Source: Pontibacter korlensis (GTDB lineage Bacteria > Bacteroidota > Bacteroidia > Cytophagales > Hymenobacteraceae). Taken from it: DNA of 64,000 nt. The position numbers and the translations under genes were made by a program. This document shows, in pieces, positions 1 to 8,221 of this stretch. The stretch's first letter is position 1, and the number at the start of each line of letters is the position of its first letter. The notes under the pieces are model-generated. The model worked only from the letters and a program-made list of their open reading frames with translations, did no database searches and was not told the origin of the DNA. Location of the stretch: positions 1,307,501 through 1,371,500 of the forward strand of contig NZ_CP009621.1 in assembly GCF_000973725.1 (NCBI RefSeq), in the 5' to 3' direction.

Positions 1-568
1 CTTGGATCTGGTTATGGTACTCTTTTGCATCAGAAGCAGAAACAGCCATTTGTGCGATGGCATCTGCTGTTGTAGCGTATGCATTGTTGATCTTATCCAA
101 TTGGCCGGCTGCAGCTCTTACACGTACAGTGTACTCTTCAGTAGCAGCAGCAGCGTTACTCATGTCCGCCATAGAAGCTGCTGTCTCGCTCAGGCGGTTT
201 AGGCCAAGACCAAGCTGGTTGATAGTTTCTGGCGTAATGTCAGCATTACGCATCATTTCGTCTAGTTTGCCTGTTACAGACGGTCCCGCCGATACTGCAG
301 CTGTTGCAGGAACAATACCCTCACCAGCATAATCATCAGCAAGTTGTGGATAAACTCTAGCCCAATCCGGCTCCGCATGCTGCGGCTGGAATGCACTAAG
401 GAAGAAGATAATTGCTTCTGTGCTCAGACCAAGGATCAGCATTAAATCGGCGCCTGGCCAGTGCTGTATCTTGAACAACGCACCCACAATTACGACGGCA
501 GCACCGATACCATATACTTTAGGCATCAACACGTCGAACAAGAAACTGCGACCTTTAGCTTTGCTCAT
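1..568 (-). CDS. gldL: GldL, gliding motility / type IX secretion motor protein (partial)
   Basis: Inner-membrane GldL, which with GldM forms the proton-driven motor of the type IX secretion and gliding machinery. The first 189 residues are visible; the 3' end lies beyond base 1. Two hydrophobic helices fill residues about 16-32 and 41-60, and the family signature FKIQHWPGA lies between them at 32-40. The cytoplasmic part that follows is Ala/Thr-rich and probably helical. The gene starts 83 bases after the gldK stop on the same strand, in the usual gldKLMN order, with no terminator between, so it is probably co-transcribed with gldK. The ATG start gives MSKAKGRSF, a normal GldL N-terminus. 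gldM and gldN should follow outside the window. Confidence 0.93.
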   Translation of the reverse strand, partial: MSKAKGRSFLFDVLMPKVYGIGAAVVIVGALFKIQHWPGADLMLILGLSTEAIIFFLSAFQPQHAEPDWARVYPQLADDYAGEGIVPATAAVSAGPSVTGKLDEMMRNADITPETINQLGLGLNRLSETAASMADMSNAAAATEEYTVRVRAAAGQLDKINNAYATTADAIAQMAVSASDAKEYHNQIQ

Positions 569-651
569 TTTGTTTTCTAATTAAGTAGTGAACGATTGAT
601 TAATAAATAAAAGGGGGGGATTGGTGATTATTAAGTTATTGTTATTTCTTA

Positions 652-1668
652 TTAAAACTCTCTACCTGAAGAACGTCCCAGGTAAATCATCGCATTACGG
701 AAGCCAATATAAGATCTGGCAGAATCCTGGAATTCAAAGTTGCGTGTGCCTGTCTCTAGGAAGTAAGCAATGTCTTTCCATGAACCACCTCTTACAACTT
801 TGCGTGGCTCGTTAGGATCGTTATACACTGGGTTCAAGTCCCAAGTGATCGGAACAGTAGCGTCAGAATATGCATCCTCGCACCACTCTGCCACGTTACC
901 GGCCATATCATACAGGCCAAAGTCGTTCGGGAAGAACTGAGCTACAGGAGCTGTATAAGTAAAACCATCACTGTAGTAGTCGCCACGACCTGGCTTAAAG
1001 TTAGCTAACAAACAACCTTTGGCATTGCGCAGGTATGGGCCACCCCATGGGTAAACTGCCATATCACGACCACCTCTTGCTGCATATTCCCACTCTGCCT
1101 CTGAAGGTAGGCGGAACTGCGGCATTGGAGCGCGGCCGCTCTCAGCGTTAGCCTGGTTTTTATGCTTGGTGCGCCACTCACTGAAGTATTTGGCAGCAAA
1201 CCAATCAACACCTACCACTGGATAATCATCAAATGCTGGGTGCGAGAAGTAGTACTCCATCAGCGGGTCTCCCATGTGGTACGTATAGTCTTTTACCCAA
1301 ACAGTCGTATCCGGATAGAGATCGCTCATCACGTACTCTTCACCTAATACATCCAGCGAATCCTCCATCATCACATTGATGAACTGGCGGTATTCGTTGT
1401 TAGTGATTTCGGTTTCGTCCATGTAGAAGCCACCAATTGTTACTTGCTTGTTCAGGTTTGCCATGGATGCCGCGATATCCTGATCAGCTTGTCCCATGTG
1501 GAATGTACCGCCAGGACAGGCCACCATGCCGTATGGTACTTCCTGCGGATTGTACTCTGGTCTGTCCTCGGCACCAACAAGATCACCTTGCGGTCCGCGT
1601 CCCATCCCACAGCCTGCAAGCAGCACCACCGCCAATGCGAAGGAAGACAGCTTAAGTAGTTTATTCAT
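652..1668 (-). CDS. gldK: GldK, type IX secretion outer-membrane ring lipoprotein
   Basis: GldK/PorK forms, with GldN/PorN, the periplasmic ring attached to the outer membrane in type IX secretion. The N-terminus is a lipoprotein signal with lipobox LAGC (Cys20). The rest is a formylglycine-generating-enzyme-like (FGE-sulfatase) fold: MDETEITNNEYRQF near residue 95, LPSEAEWEYAARGG near 190, MAGNVAEWCEDA near 255, and VVRGGSWKD near 292. At 338 aa it is shorter than the roughly 460-490 aa of the Flavobacterium and Porphyromonas proteins as I remember them; it ends soon after the FGE core. It lies between porP and gldL on the same strand. A separate promoter element upstream (1729-1736) suggests it can start its own transcript. 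Confidence 0.95.
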   Translation of the reverse strand: MNKLLKLSSFALAVVLLAGCGMGRGPQGDLVGAEDRPEYNPQEVPYGMVACPGGTFHMGQADQDIAASMANLNKQVTIGGFYMDETEITNNEYRQFINVMMEDSLDVLGEEYVMSDLYPDTTVWVKDYTYHMGDPLMEYYFSHPAFDDYPVVGVDWFAAKYFSEWRTKHKNQANAESGRAPMPQFRLPSEAEWEYAARGGRDMAVYPWGGPYLRNAKGCLLANFKPGRGDYYSDGFTYTAPVAQFFPNDFGLYDMAGNVAEWCEDAYSDATVPITWDLNPVYNDPNEPRKVVRGGSWKDIAYFLETGTRNFEFQDSARSYIGFRNAMIYLGRSSGREF

Positions 1669-1728
1669 GATGACTGTTAAAAAGTAAAATTTTCTGTAAT
1701 AGATTTTAGCACACTTTTACGAGTGTAG

Positions 1729-1736
1729 CAAATATA
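1729..1736 (-). promoter_or_regulatory. Bacteroidota -7 box upstream of gldK
   Basis: On the minus strand this reads TATATTTG, an exact match to the Bacteroidota -7 consensus TAnnTTTG, about 60 nt before the gldK ATG. No TTTG is found 19 nt further upstream; that position is an A/T run, and the nearest TTG is 24 nt away. Confidence 0.5.
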
Positions 1737-1898
1737 TGAGAATTAGGAATAAATAAAAAACAATTCACTTCAACACCTTTTTTAATTTTTTTAACGCGGT
1801 AAGGGGCTGATTATTATCACTATGCAACAGTATTTTTTCCTGCACTTTTTAAAGAAGTGCCCATAAAAGTAAAAAGGCAGTTACAATTATACTCCTCC

Positions 1899-2861
1899 CT
1901 ACCTTGTAAAGAAGTAGCGGGGGGTTCTTACCGGAGGCTTAAACCTTATGACTGGCTCAGGCAGTCGATAATTAACCATAACTTCATGAGAGGTAGCTGC
2001 CTTGGCAGCCTTATTGAAGGTTGTTAAATCCAGTGCATAACCCACTCGCAGGGCATTGTCCTGAAACAGAGACACTCCCACAAGGGCACTAACAGCTTCT
2101 TCATGTCGATAATTCACTCCAGCCCAATATTTTTCTAAATAAGTTAATCTGCCGCCAATATCAAATGAAAAAGTTTCTGTATCGTGTTTTAGCAAGGCTG
2201 TGGGAGTGAGCGTCACATCTTGTGTGAGCGGCACATGAAGCCCTACAGTCGCATAAATGTGGTTTTCCCCTAATAGTGTACCACGCCCTGTTCTGCTGGA
2301 GTCGGCAAACTGGTATTCAGATTTTAGCAGGTTTGTCACACCGCCACCAGCATAAAACGTCCCTGATTCATACCAAACGCCCGCGCCTAAATCATATTTT
2401 GTATCCGAGCTATTAAATGGCACATTAGGATCTCCTTCATCTATGGCGCGGTATCTTCCCTTCTTGTAGTTGTTTACATTTCCCTGGATACCTAAGCCAA
2501 ATTTACCTGTTTCGCCAACATTTATATGAAAGGAGTAGGAGAGTGCCGCTGTAAGTATGGTCGTGTTGGCAATCTTGTCACGCATCAGGTTTAACCCAAC
2601 GCCACCGTGCAGCAACCTTACCGGTGTATGAGCTGAAAGGAAGAGTGTCTGCGGAGCACCGCCGTCATCGAAAGAGGCATCATATCCCAGCCACTGATAA
2701 CGGTAAATAGACATGAACTCAGGGCGGTTTGTAATGCCAGCGTAGGCAGGGCTTATCTGCATGCCATTAAACCCATAGTGGGTAAACTGAGGTTGCTGCT
2801 GCGCTTTGGCGAAGGGTGCTGCTAAGAGCACCAGCAGCAATACAGGTAAAAGCTTTTTCAT
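1899..2861 (-). CDS. PorP/SprF family type IX secretion membrane protein
   Basis: Outer-membrane beta-barrel of the PorP/SprF family. These proteins anchor gliding adhesins or type IX substrates at the cell surface and often precede gldK. I chose the ATG at 2861 because it begins a clean signal peptide (MKKLLPVLLLVLLAAPFAKA, then Q); an in-frame start 19 codons earlier adds a non-signal extension. The mature protein begins with the family hallmark QPQFTHYGFNGMQISPAYAG and contains repeated amphipathic strands typical of the barrel. It is followed by gldK. A near-consensus promoter lies about 60-85 nt upstream (2916-2946). The family call is firm; whether it acts as the core PorP or as a substrate-specific SprF-like partner cannot be told from sequence. 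Confidence 0.92.
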   Translation of the reverse strand: MKKLLPVLLLVLLAAPFAKAQQQPQFTHYGFNGMQISPAYAGITNRPEFMSIYRYQWLGYDASFDDGGAPQTLFLSAHTPVRLLHGGVGLNLMRDKIANTTILTAALSYSFHINVGETGKFGLGIQGNVNNYKKGRYRAIDEGDPNVPFNSSDTKYDLGAGVWYESGTFYAGGGVTNLLKSEYQFADSSRTGRGTLLGENHIYATVGLHVPLTQDVTLTPTALLKHDTETFSFDIGGRLTYLEKYWAGVNYRHEEAVSALVGVSLFQDNALRVGYALDLTTFNKAAKAATSHEVMVNYRLPEPVIRFKPPVRTPRYFFTR

Positions 2862-2915
2862 AGGCTGCGGCAAGAAGGCAAGGTTAGGATGAGCTAATTT
2901 GCACAGAACGCTTTT

Positions 2916-2946
2916 CAAATATAGCTATTAAACACTAAAACGCAAA
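2916..2946 (-). promoter_or_regulatory. Consensus promoter of the porP-gldKL unit
   Basis: The minus strand shows TTTG at 2946-2943, exactly 19 nt of spacer, then TATATTTG at 2923-2916. This matches the -33 TTTG / -7 TAnnTTTG consensus of Bacteroidota at both boxes. The -33 box lies inside one arm of the hemD terminator hairpin (2934-2987). The expected transcript start is about 50 nt before the PorP ATG. Confidence 0.7.
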
Positions 2947-2987
2947 TGCCAGTCTGTGTAGTGCAGCTCTGGCGTTTGCGTTTTAGT
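2934..2987 (-). terminator. Hairpin terminator after hemD
   Basis: Inverted repeat with 19-base arms (2934-2952 and 2969-2987) and one mismatch, 16-nt loop. On the minus strand it follows the hemD stop at 3025 and ends in TTTTAGT. It overlaps the -33 box of the next gene. Confidence 0.75.
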
Positions 2988-3024
2988 AAGTATGCAAATG
3001 CAATGTAAAAGTTGCGTTAGCAGC

Positions 3025-3828
3025 TTATTTTTTTGCCTCTTGCATTTGGTTCTGTATATACACCTCTATGGCCCCCGTCATAGAAGGCGCATTTGGCATT
3101 GGAGCCTCTATATCCAGCTCAAGTCCTGCATCGCGCACAGCTTTGGCCGTGGTAGGACCGAAGGCAGCAATACGGGTATTGTTTTGTTTGAAGTCCGGGA
3201 AGTTGATAAATAATGAGTGAATACCTGATGGGCTAAAGAAAGCCAGGCAATCATACGTTACATCATCCAGGTCAGAAAGATCTGCTGCAACAGTTTTATA
3301 GATAATAGCCTCTGTGTGCTTTATCTTGTTTGCTGTCAAGAACTCAGGTATATCGTCTTTGCGGATGTTAGAGCAAGGAAACAGGAACTTCTCGTTCTTA
3401 TGCTTCTTAATTACCTCAAACAGATCTTTCGCAGTTTTCTCGCCTACAAACAACTTACGCTTGCGCAGCGTGATATACTTCTGCAGGTAATAAGCCGTTT
3501 GGTCAGAAATACAGAAGTACTTCATATCAGCTGGCATCTCAATTTTGCTTTCCTGGCAAATGCGGAAGAAGTGGTCTACTGCGTTACGGCTCGTAAAGAT
3601 AACGGCAGTATGCGACAGGATATCCACTTTATCTTTGCGAAACTCCTTAAAAGGAACTGGCTCCACCTCAATAAAAGCCCTAAAGTCTACCTTTATGCCA
3701 TACTTATCCGCGATAGACAGATAAGGTGAGTTATCGGTAGTAGGCTGTGGTTGTGTAACCAGAATACTCTTGATCGGAAACTTGTGTCTTTCAGGGTTCG
3801 CAGAGCCCTTTGCTTTGCTTTCAGCCAT
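3025..3828 (-). CDS. hemD: Uroporphyrinogen-III synthase
   Basis: Cytoplasmic enzyme that cyclises hydroxymethylbilane with inversion of ring D to make uroporphyrinogen III, the branch point to haem and sirohaem. The 267-aa length suits HemD. Typical segments are ILVTQPQP near residue 22, IFTSRNAVDHFF near 77, KYFCISDQTAYYL near 103 and AFFSPSGIHSLF near 196. A charged N-terminal extension of about 18 residues precedes the first strand, as is common in Bacteroidota. It is 52 nt downstream of the DUF4271 gene on the same strand and probably shares its transcript. A strong hairpin follows. Confidence 0.93.
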   Translation of the reverse strand: MAESKAKGSANPERHKFPIKSILVTQPQPTTDNSPYLSIADKYGIKVDFRAFIEVEPVPFKEFRKDKVDILSHTAVIFTSRNAVDHFFRICQESKIEMPADMKYFCISDQTAYYLQKYITLRKRKLFVGEKTAKDLFEVIKKHKNEKFLFPCSNIRKDDIPEFLTANKIKHTEAIIYKTVAADLSDLDDVTYDCLAFFSPSGIHSLFINFPDFKQNNTRIAAFGPTTAKAVRDAGLELDIEAPMPNAPSMTGAIEVYIQNQMQEAKK

Positions 3829-3880
3829 ATTATAAATGATGCTTATAAAAGTTCGCCTGCTGCGATAGCCGCTGTCTGTG

Positions 3881-5053
3881 CTAGTAGTTAAATATTATAA
3901 GTTCTAGCATAATGGCCAGCGGAATCACTTCTGTGGCGCAAAGGTACGAAAATAAATGCAAATTTATCACTGAGACTTTCTTATTTACCGCGTAAAACAC
4001 TCGCAGTATCGTGATAACCAACACTAAGGACACCGCCAAGCTCGATATCAGCAGGATAGCATCTGGCATCATCATGTTCAGCGACAGGTAAAGCAACATT
4101 ACCAAGGGGAGGAACAGACCTAAGAAAAGTAACGAACGCATAAACTCCTGGTACTGTAACTGCACCAGCCCTCCAAGACCAAAAACGAATCCCATCAGCT
4201 TCAGAAAGGCATATTTAAACACTACCACACCGAAAATAAGTAAAGTATAAAAAAAGATCTTAGTGGTAATATCGGCTTCCGATACTGGGAACAGGCGGTT
4301 AAACAACCTTACATGCTGCACATTGGTATGGATTGCAGCGATAAGAAGGGCTAGCGACAGCGAAAAAGCCAGTACAAACAGCACGTTTGATACTGCCCCT
4401 ATGGGTTTGCTGAACTGCAGCGTCTCTTGCGAGCTGGTGCGCAGAAAGCGGTTAGGGTCGAAGAGGTTTTTAAAGTCGTTGGGGTAGTTTACGCGCAGCA
4501 ATCCATAAGTAAGCCCTATGAGCAGCATAAAGATGATGAAAGCATTCTGATTAACGTACTCACGCACCTTTACAGATAATGGTCTTTCACCAGGCTCTTG
4601 CACCGAATCCTTCACAAAAGGTACATTTCGAAAAGAGCTGACACTTGGCTGCTGCACCGGGTGCCACACAGTCAGCAGATACTTGCCTTCCACAGGCTGA
4701 GTCCCCCCACTGTACTTTGCCAAATCCAATGTGTAGTAAGCAGTAGAATCAGCCTTGAATATTAGCCTGTTGTTCAGGAAGAGGCATAAATCTTTAGGTG
4801 CAGTGAAGGCTATGTTAAATGGCTGCGCCTGTGTAATGGGCAGCCACTGGTGCAGCGCATTATAATCAGCATGCATGCTGGCCACATATGGCACCAGCTG
4901 GCCTGCGTCGCCTCCGCGTTGCACCAACCAGTTACTGGTAATGGTGTTTTTCTGCTCCAACGGCAATACCTGCCCTTGCGCAGGCACTTGGCCTAACCAT
5001 ACAAGGGTAAGTGTAATTAATATGAAGCTAAGCTTTAGTAACGCTTTGTGCAC
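3881..5053 (-). CDS. DUF4271 domain-containing membrane protein
   Basis: Conserved Bacteroidota membrane protein of unknown role. An N-terminal signal-like helix (residues about 8-26) is followed by an extracytoplasmic region of about 130 residues. The C-terminal half holds several hydrophobic helices typical of DUF4271 (one near 173-188, then about six from 222 to the end). The start codon is GTG; no ATG gives the signal peptide. It precedes hemD with a 52-nt gap, a pairing I remember from other Bacteroidota genomes, but no function in haem synthesis can be deduced from sequence. Confidence 0.85.
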   Translation of the reverse strand: MHKALLKLSFILITLTLVWLGQVPAQGQVLPLEQKNTITSNWLVQRGGDAGQLVPYVASMHADYNALHQWLPITQAQPFNIAFTAPKDLCLFLNNRLIFKADSTAYYTLDLAKYSGGTQPVEGKYLLTVWHPVQQPSVSSFRNVPFVKDSVQEPGERPLSVKVREYVNQNAFIIFMLLIGLTYGLLRVNYPNDFKNLFDPNRFLRTSSQETLQFSKPIGAVSNVLFVLAFSLSLALLIAAIHTNVQHVRLFNRLFPVSEADITTKIFFYTLLIFGVVVFKYAFLKLMGFVFGLGGLVQLQYQEFMRSLLFLGLFLPLVMLLYLSLNMMMPDAILLISSLAVSLVLVITILRVFYAVNKKVSVINLHLFSYLCATEVIPLAIMLELIIFNY

Positions 5054-5170
5054 TGCGCCAACAGATTTCAGGTTACTGCCATCAGCGGCAGCTTTAGGTA
5101 ATTAATAGTCAGGATGGTAAAAGGTTAATAAGTACAACTTATATGTGTCGCTACTTATACTTACCCTATA

Positions 5171-5578
5171 CTAAGAATGCAGCACGCCCTGCATCTGCAG
5201 CATGCCTATTTCGATCAGGTTATCTTCTACTATGGAGTCTGGCACAAACACAAAGCGCTTGTCGTAAATCTGACGATCTATATAGTAGCTAACCCAGTAT
5301 TCGTTATTTATGTGGAATATACCCGGATCAATAGGCTCTACCTGCACAAAACTTTTTGCTTCTACGCGCTCAAACATGTGCCGCAGCACCGATGTTTTCA
5401 CCTCATCTCCGTCAACAACGCCATAGCCCTTAGAGGCCACTAATACGTTATCAATCGGGAAGCTATTATTGTTAATTAAGTATACGCTCCAGTTAAGATC
5501 GCCGGAGGTAGAGTCTGTGCTTTTGGCAACTGCCACTGCAATACCCTCTACCGTCCCAAAATCAATATCCTTCTTCAT
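5171..5578 (-). CDS. Conserved hypothetical protein, 135 aa
   Basis: A small soluble protein without a signal peptide or membrane segment. It contains no motif I can tie to a function; the sequence reads as a compact beta-rich fold (WSVYLINNNSFPIDNVLVA near residue 30, YWVSYYIDRQIYDKRFVFVP near 95). Its start overlaps the last 17 bases of lipB, so the two are translationally linked. Similar short proteins in Cytophagales are, as I recall, sometimes labelled phenylalanyl-tRNA synthetase alpha subunit; nothing here supports that label. Confidence 0.8.
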   Translation of the reverse strand: MKKDIDFGTVEGIAVAVAKSTDSTSGDLNWSVYLINNNSFPIDNVLVASKGYGVVDGDEVKTSVLRHMFERVEAKSFVQVEPIDPGIFHINNEYWVSYYIDRQIYDKRFVFVPDSIVEDNLIEIGMLQMQGVLHS

Positions 5579-6296
5579 GTGCAGCAGTTATAATGGAGGC
5601 TCCAAACAAGGAACCTAAGTGCTTTAACAGTTTTTCTTCTACCTCGGCCAGCGGCACTTCATGCCCCAGCTCTTTGGCCAGCGAAGTTACAGCTTTATCA
5701 GAAATACCGCACGGTACAATGTTGTTAAAGTAATCGAGGTCTGTATTGATGTTGAAGGCAAAGCCATGCATGGTTACCCAACGGCTGCACTTTACTCCCA
5801 TGGCGCAAATCTTACGCGGGTTTTGCTGTTCCACGTGGTCGAGCCACACGCCGGTAAACCCTTCTATGCGGCCGGCCTGTATGCCGTAATCTGCCAATGT
5901 CAGAATAATGGCCTCCTCAAGAAAGCGCAGGTACTTATGTATATCGGTGAAGTAGTTCTCGAGATCCAGGATTGGGTAGCCTACTATCTGGCCGGGGCCA
6001 TGGTACGTTATGTCGCCGCCACGGTTAATTTTATAATAAGTGGCACCTTTAGCCTGCAGGGCCTCCTGATTCAGTAGCAAGTGCTCTTCGTGACCACTTT
6101 TGCCCAGTGTGTACACGTGTGGGTGTTGGCAGAAAAGCAGGTAATTGGGCGTCGGCACCTCTTCTCCGGACTCTGCCTTGCGGTTCTGCACTTTCAGGTC
6201 CAGAATGCTGGTAAAGATTTTATCCTGGTAATCCCAAGCCTCTTTATAGTCGATTAGCCCCAGGTGCTCAAATTGTATGTCGGTATTCTTTTGCAC
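5562..6296 (-). CDS. lipB: Lipoyl(octanoyl) transferase
   Basis: LipB moves the octanoyl group from acyl carrier protein to the lipoyl domains of 2-oxoacid dehydrogenases and the glycine cleavage H protein. The family core RGGDITYHGPGQIVGYPIL lies at residues 92-110. The catalytic pair is present: Lys169 in ICAMGVK and Cys196 in NNIVPCGI. The start is GTG, one base after the stop of the upstream isomerase gene (TAA-C-GTG), and no ATG is available nearby, so translational coupling is likely. Its 3' end overlaps the next small gene by 17 bases. Confidence 0.95.
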   Translation of the reverse strand: MQKNTDIQFEHLGLIDYKEAWDYQDKIFTSILDLKVQNRKAESGEEVPTPNYLLFCQHPHVYTLGKSGHEEHLLLNQEALQAKGATYYKINRGGDITYHGPGQIVGYPILDLENYFTDIHKYLRFLEEAIILTLADYGIQAGRIEGFTGVWLDHVEQQNPRKICAMGVKCSRWVTMHGFAFNINTDLDYFNNIVPCGISDKAVTSLAKELGHEVPLAEVEEKLLKHLGSLFGASIITAAHEEGY

Positions 6297-6297
6297 G

Positions 6298-7293
6298 TTA
6301 TACTTTGGAAAGTTCTCCCTTCAGGTAATTAATATTATCTATTGTTTCTGGGTCTACTTTATTCAGCTCAGCCAGGTACACCGATACCCAGTCGAACAGG
6401 TGAACCAGGTAAAGCACCTGCTCCATAAAAGTAGCTCCCACAGCCTCTATTTCCATCACACTCTGCTCCTTCCGCTCAAAGATTGCTTTGGAGAGATCCA
6501 TGCGCAATTTCACACGCTGATGGTCATAGGACGTTCTGATGTATAGAACAACCAGCTGTTCGAATAGTTTCTCCGGGTACTGCCACCCCATAATCTCGTT
6601 GTGGTTCATCTCCGGAAAGACATTTACATGCGCCAGCTGCTTTGCATTTTCGTTTAGCTGATGCTGCAAGCGTACGGCCACTGGCTCAAACAGATCACTG
6701 GCGTAAAGCACCGGCAGTTTGCCGCGAAAGGTGCTGGCTAACGCACTGGCTTGTACTTTTATACTTCCGATCTGCTCCTCCAGCAAATTTATACTCTGAG
6801 CCAGCTCTACTTTAAAGGTGTCGTCCAGAAGCTCGGCATAGTAAAGCAGGTATAGCTGTTGCACTAAAGAGTAGCCCAAGCTGGCACGTGGCTGGCCCGA
6901 ATCATCAGGTATAACTATGTGCGGCATGCTATTCTCCTGTGCTATCCGCAACAGCTCCCCGCCAGAGGTAACAAAGCAGACGCTAGCTTCTGCCTCCATC
7001 GCCTCACGAACCGCAGAGATAGTTTCTTCGGTATTACCAGAGAAAGAGGAGGCTATGAACAATGTGCTTGGTCCAATAAAGGCCGGTATGTTATAACCGT
7101 TACTCAGCAGCAAAGGTACCGATAGCTTATCAGCTACGTATGACTTTATGATACTGCCGCCAATGCCAGAAGATCCCATGCCCGCTATCACAACATTCTT
7201 ATATTTGGGGCCTGAGAATGTAACAGAGGCACTCTCCCCAATTTCAATAGCGTGGCGCAGCTGCTGTACAAAGCCTTCAACAAGTTTCTTCAT
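6298..7293 (-). CDS. Bifunctional phosphoglucose/phosphomannose isomerase family protein
   Basis: SIS-fold sugar-phosphate isomerase of the bifunctional PGI/PMI family, interconverting glucose-6-P or mannose-6-P with fructose-6-P. The N-terminal SIS domain shows VVIAGMGSSGIGGSI at about 34-48 and the substrate-binding Ser/Thr segment SSFSGNTEET near 87-96. The C-terminal isomerase domain contains FPEMNHNEIMGWQ near 227, the conserved His/Glu region of the family. At 331 aa it has the normal length. The gene is one base from lipB and heads that three-gene unit. Substrate preference cannot be read from sequence alone. Confidence 0.9.
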   Translation of the reverse strand: MKKLVEGFVQQLRHAIEIGESASVTFSGPKYKNVVIAGMGSSGIGGSIIKSYVADKLSVPLLLSNGYNIPAFIGPSTLFIASSFSGNTEETISAVREAMEAEASVCFVTSGGELLRIAQENSMPHIVIPDDSGQPRASLGYSLVQQLYLLYYAELLDDTFKVELAQSINLLEEQIGSIKVQASALASTFRGKLPVLYASDLFEPVAVRLQHQLNENAKQLAHVNVFPEMNHNEIMGWQYPEKLFEQLVVLYIRTSYDHQRVKLRMDLSKAIFERKEQSVMEIEAVGATFMEQVLYLVHLFDWVSVYLAELNKVDPETIDNINYLKGELSKV

Positions 7294-7351
7294 AGTTTCC
7301 GTGTTTAAGTTATTGCAGCAGTACCAAATGCCTGCAAAGTACTAGATTAAT

Positions 7352-7714
7352 ATGGCTTCTCAAATAAGAAAGCACCTCCACACTGGCCAACTAGGCGAGA
7401 ATCATGCTGCTGCTTACCTGCAGCAAAAGGGTTATACTGTTCTGCAACAAAACTACAGGTATAAACGCGCCGAGGTAGACATCATTGCGCGCAAAGCCGA
7501 CCTGCTAGTGTTTGTAGAAGTGAAAACGAGAACCTCTAATAACTACGGTTACCCTGAGGAGGCTGTTAATTCTAAAAAGGAAGAAATGCTGCTAAGTGCA
7601 GCCGAGGAGTATATTCTGCAGGAAGAATGGCAACATGAAGTTCGGTTTGATATAATCTCAGTAACGCTTACTTCTCCTCCAGAGATCCACCATATTGAGG
7701 ATGCTTTTTATTGA
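7352..7714 (+). CDS. YraN family (UPF0102) nuclease-fold protein
   Basis: A 120-aa protein with the UPF0102 signature: GQLGENHAAAYLQQKGY at about 13-29, then the endonuclease-like core RAEVDIIARK (39-48) and LVFVEVKTRT (52-61), which keeps the acidic Asp and the Glu-x-Lys of the Holliday-junction-resolvase-like fold. It is divergent from the isomerase gene, with only 58 nt between the two starts. The biochemical role of YraN in bacteria is not settled. The downstream gap holds the first copy of the dispersed repeat. Confidence 0.9.
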   Translation: MASQIRKHLHTGQLGENHAAAYLQQKGYTVLQQNYRYKRAEVDIIARKADLLVFVEVKTRTSNNYGYPEEAVNSKKEEMLLSAAEEYILQEEWQHEVRFDIISVTLTSPPEIHHIEDAFY

Positions 7715-7737
7715 GATAAGTGTATAGATTGCTTTGT

Positions 7738-7990
7738 TGTTCTAGTGCAAAGACAAGGTTATACTTTCTAGCTACTGTTCATCCATAGCTTTACAACCAG
7801 CTTATTCCACCTCCTACTTTGGTGCCCTCAAGGCCGGGTGGCCTCGTCCTTGGGGTACGGGCTCTCGATAAGGGCATCGCGCTGCTTTCGCTTCCTTTGC
7901 TCCTGAGTCGCAATGCCTCGCTATCGCTCGTTACCGGAACCTCTCGAGGCGCACAACCCAAGGACTGGGATCAGGTTTTGCTAGCTACTG
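7738..7990 (+). repeat. Dispersed intergenic repeat, copy 1 (full length)
   Basis: About 250 nt that recur inverted at 27496-27729 and in shortened form at 48252-48380. By hand alignment the 100-nt core at 7874-7973 agrees with copy 2 at about 91 of 100 positions, and weaker similarity reaches both listed ends. An open frame through the core is shared with copy 2, but changes fall on all codon positions, so I do not call a gene. This fills most of the 507-nt gap between yraN and the next gene. Confidence 0.8.
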
Positions 7991-8031
7991 ACTTTACAGT
8001 AGGATCTTATCCTATACCTCACGAATCAGCA

Positions 8032-8121
8032 GAACTTCCTCCTTGAGGAGGGCAGGGAGGTGTTACTGCAAAGCAATAGCTGCTACAAATTCCCCCTCCT
8101 CGGAGAGGTTAGGAGTGGGTT
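8032..8121. repeat. Short pyrimidine/purine hairpin repeats
   Basis: A small hairpin CCTCC-TTGA-GGAGG (8038-8051) and a related GC-rich stretch at about 8089-8120. Similar hairpins sit in gaps at 27399-27413 and 53741-53755. The rest of the gap up to 8221 shows nothing recognisable. Confidence 0.4.
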
Positions 8122-8221
8122 AACCTGAATAATTTTAACTACAGCACTTATAGTCTGGAGTGGCAGCTACAGTAAAACTCTCCTCGTAGCCAAGGAAAAG
8201 ACCAGGGGGTGTTTAGAAAAC

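Noticed and set aside
7819..8046. Open reading frame through repeat copy 1, with a similar one in copy 2 (27486-27752)
   Set aside because: The shared peptide arises because the DNA is repeated; changes are spread over all codon positions, copy 3 lacks the region, and there is no start or domain support.
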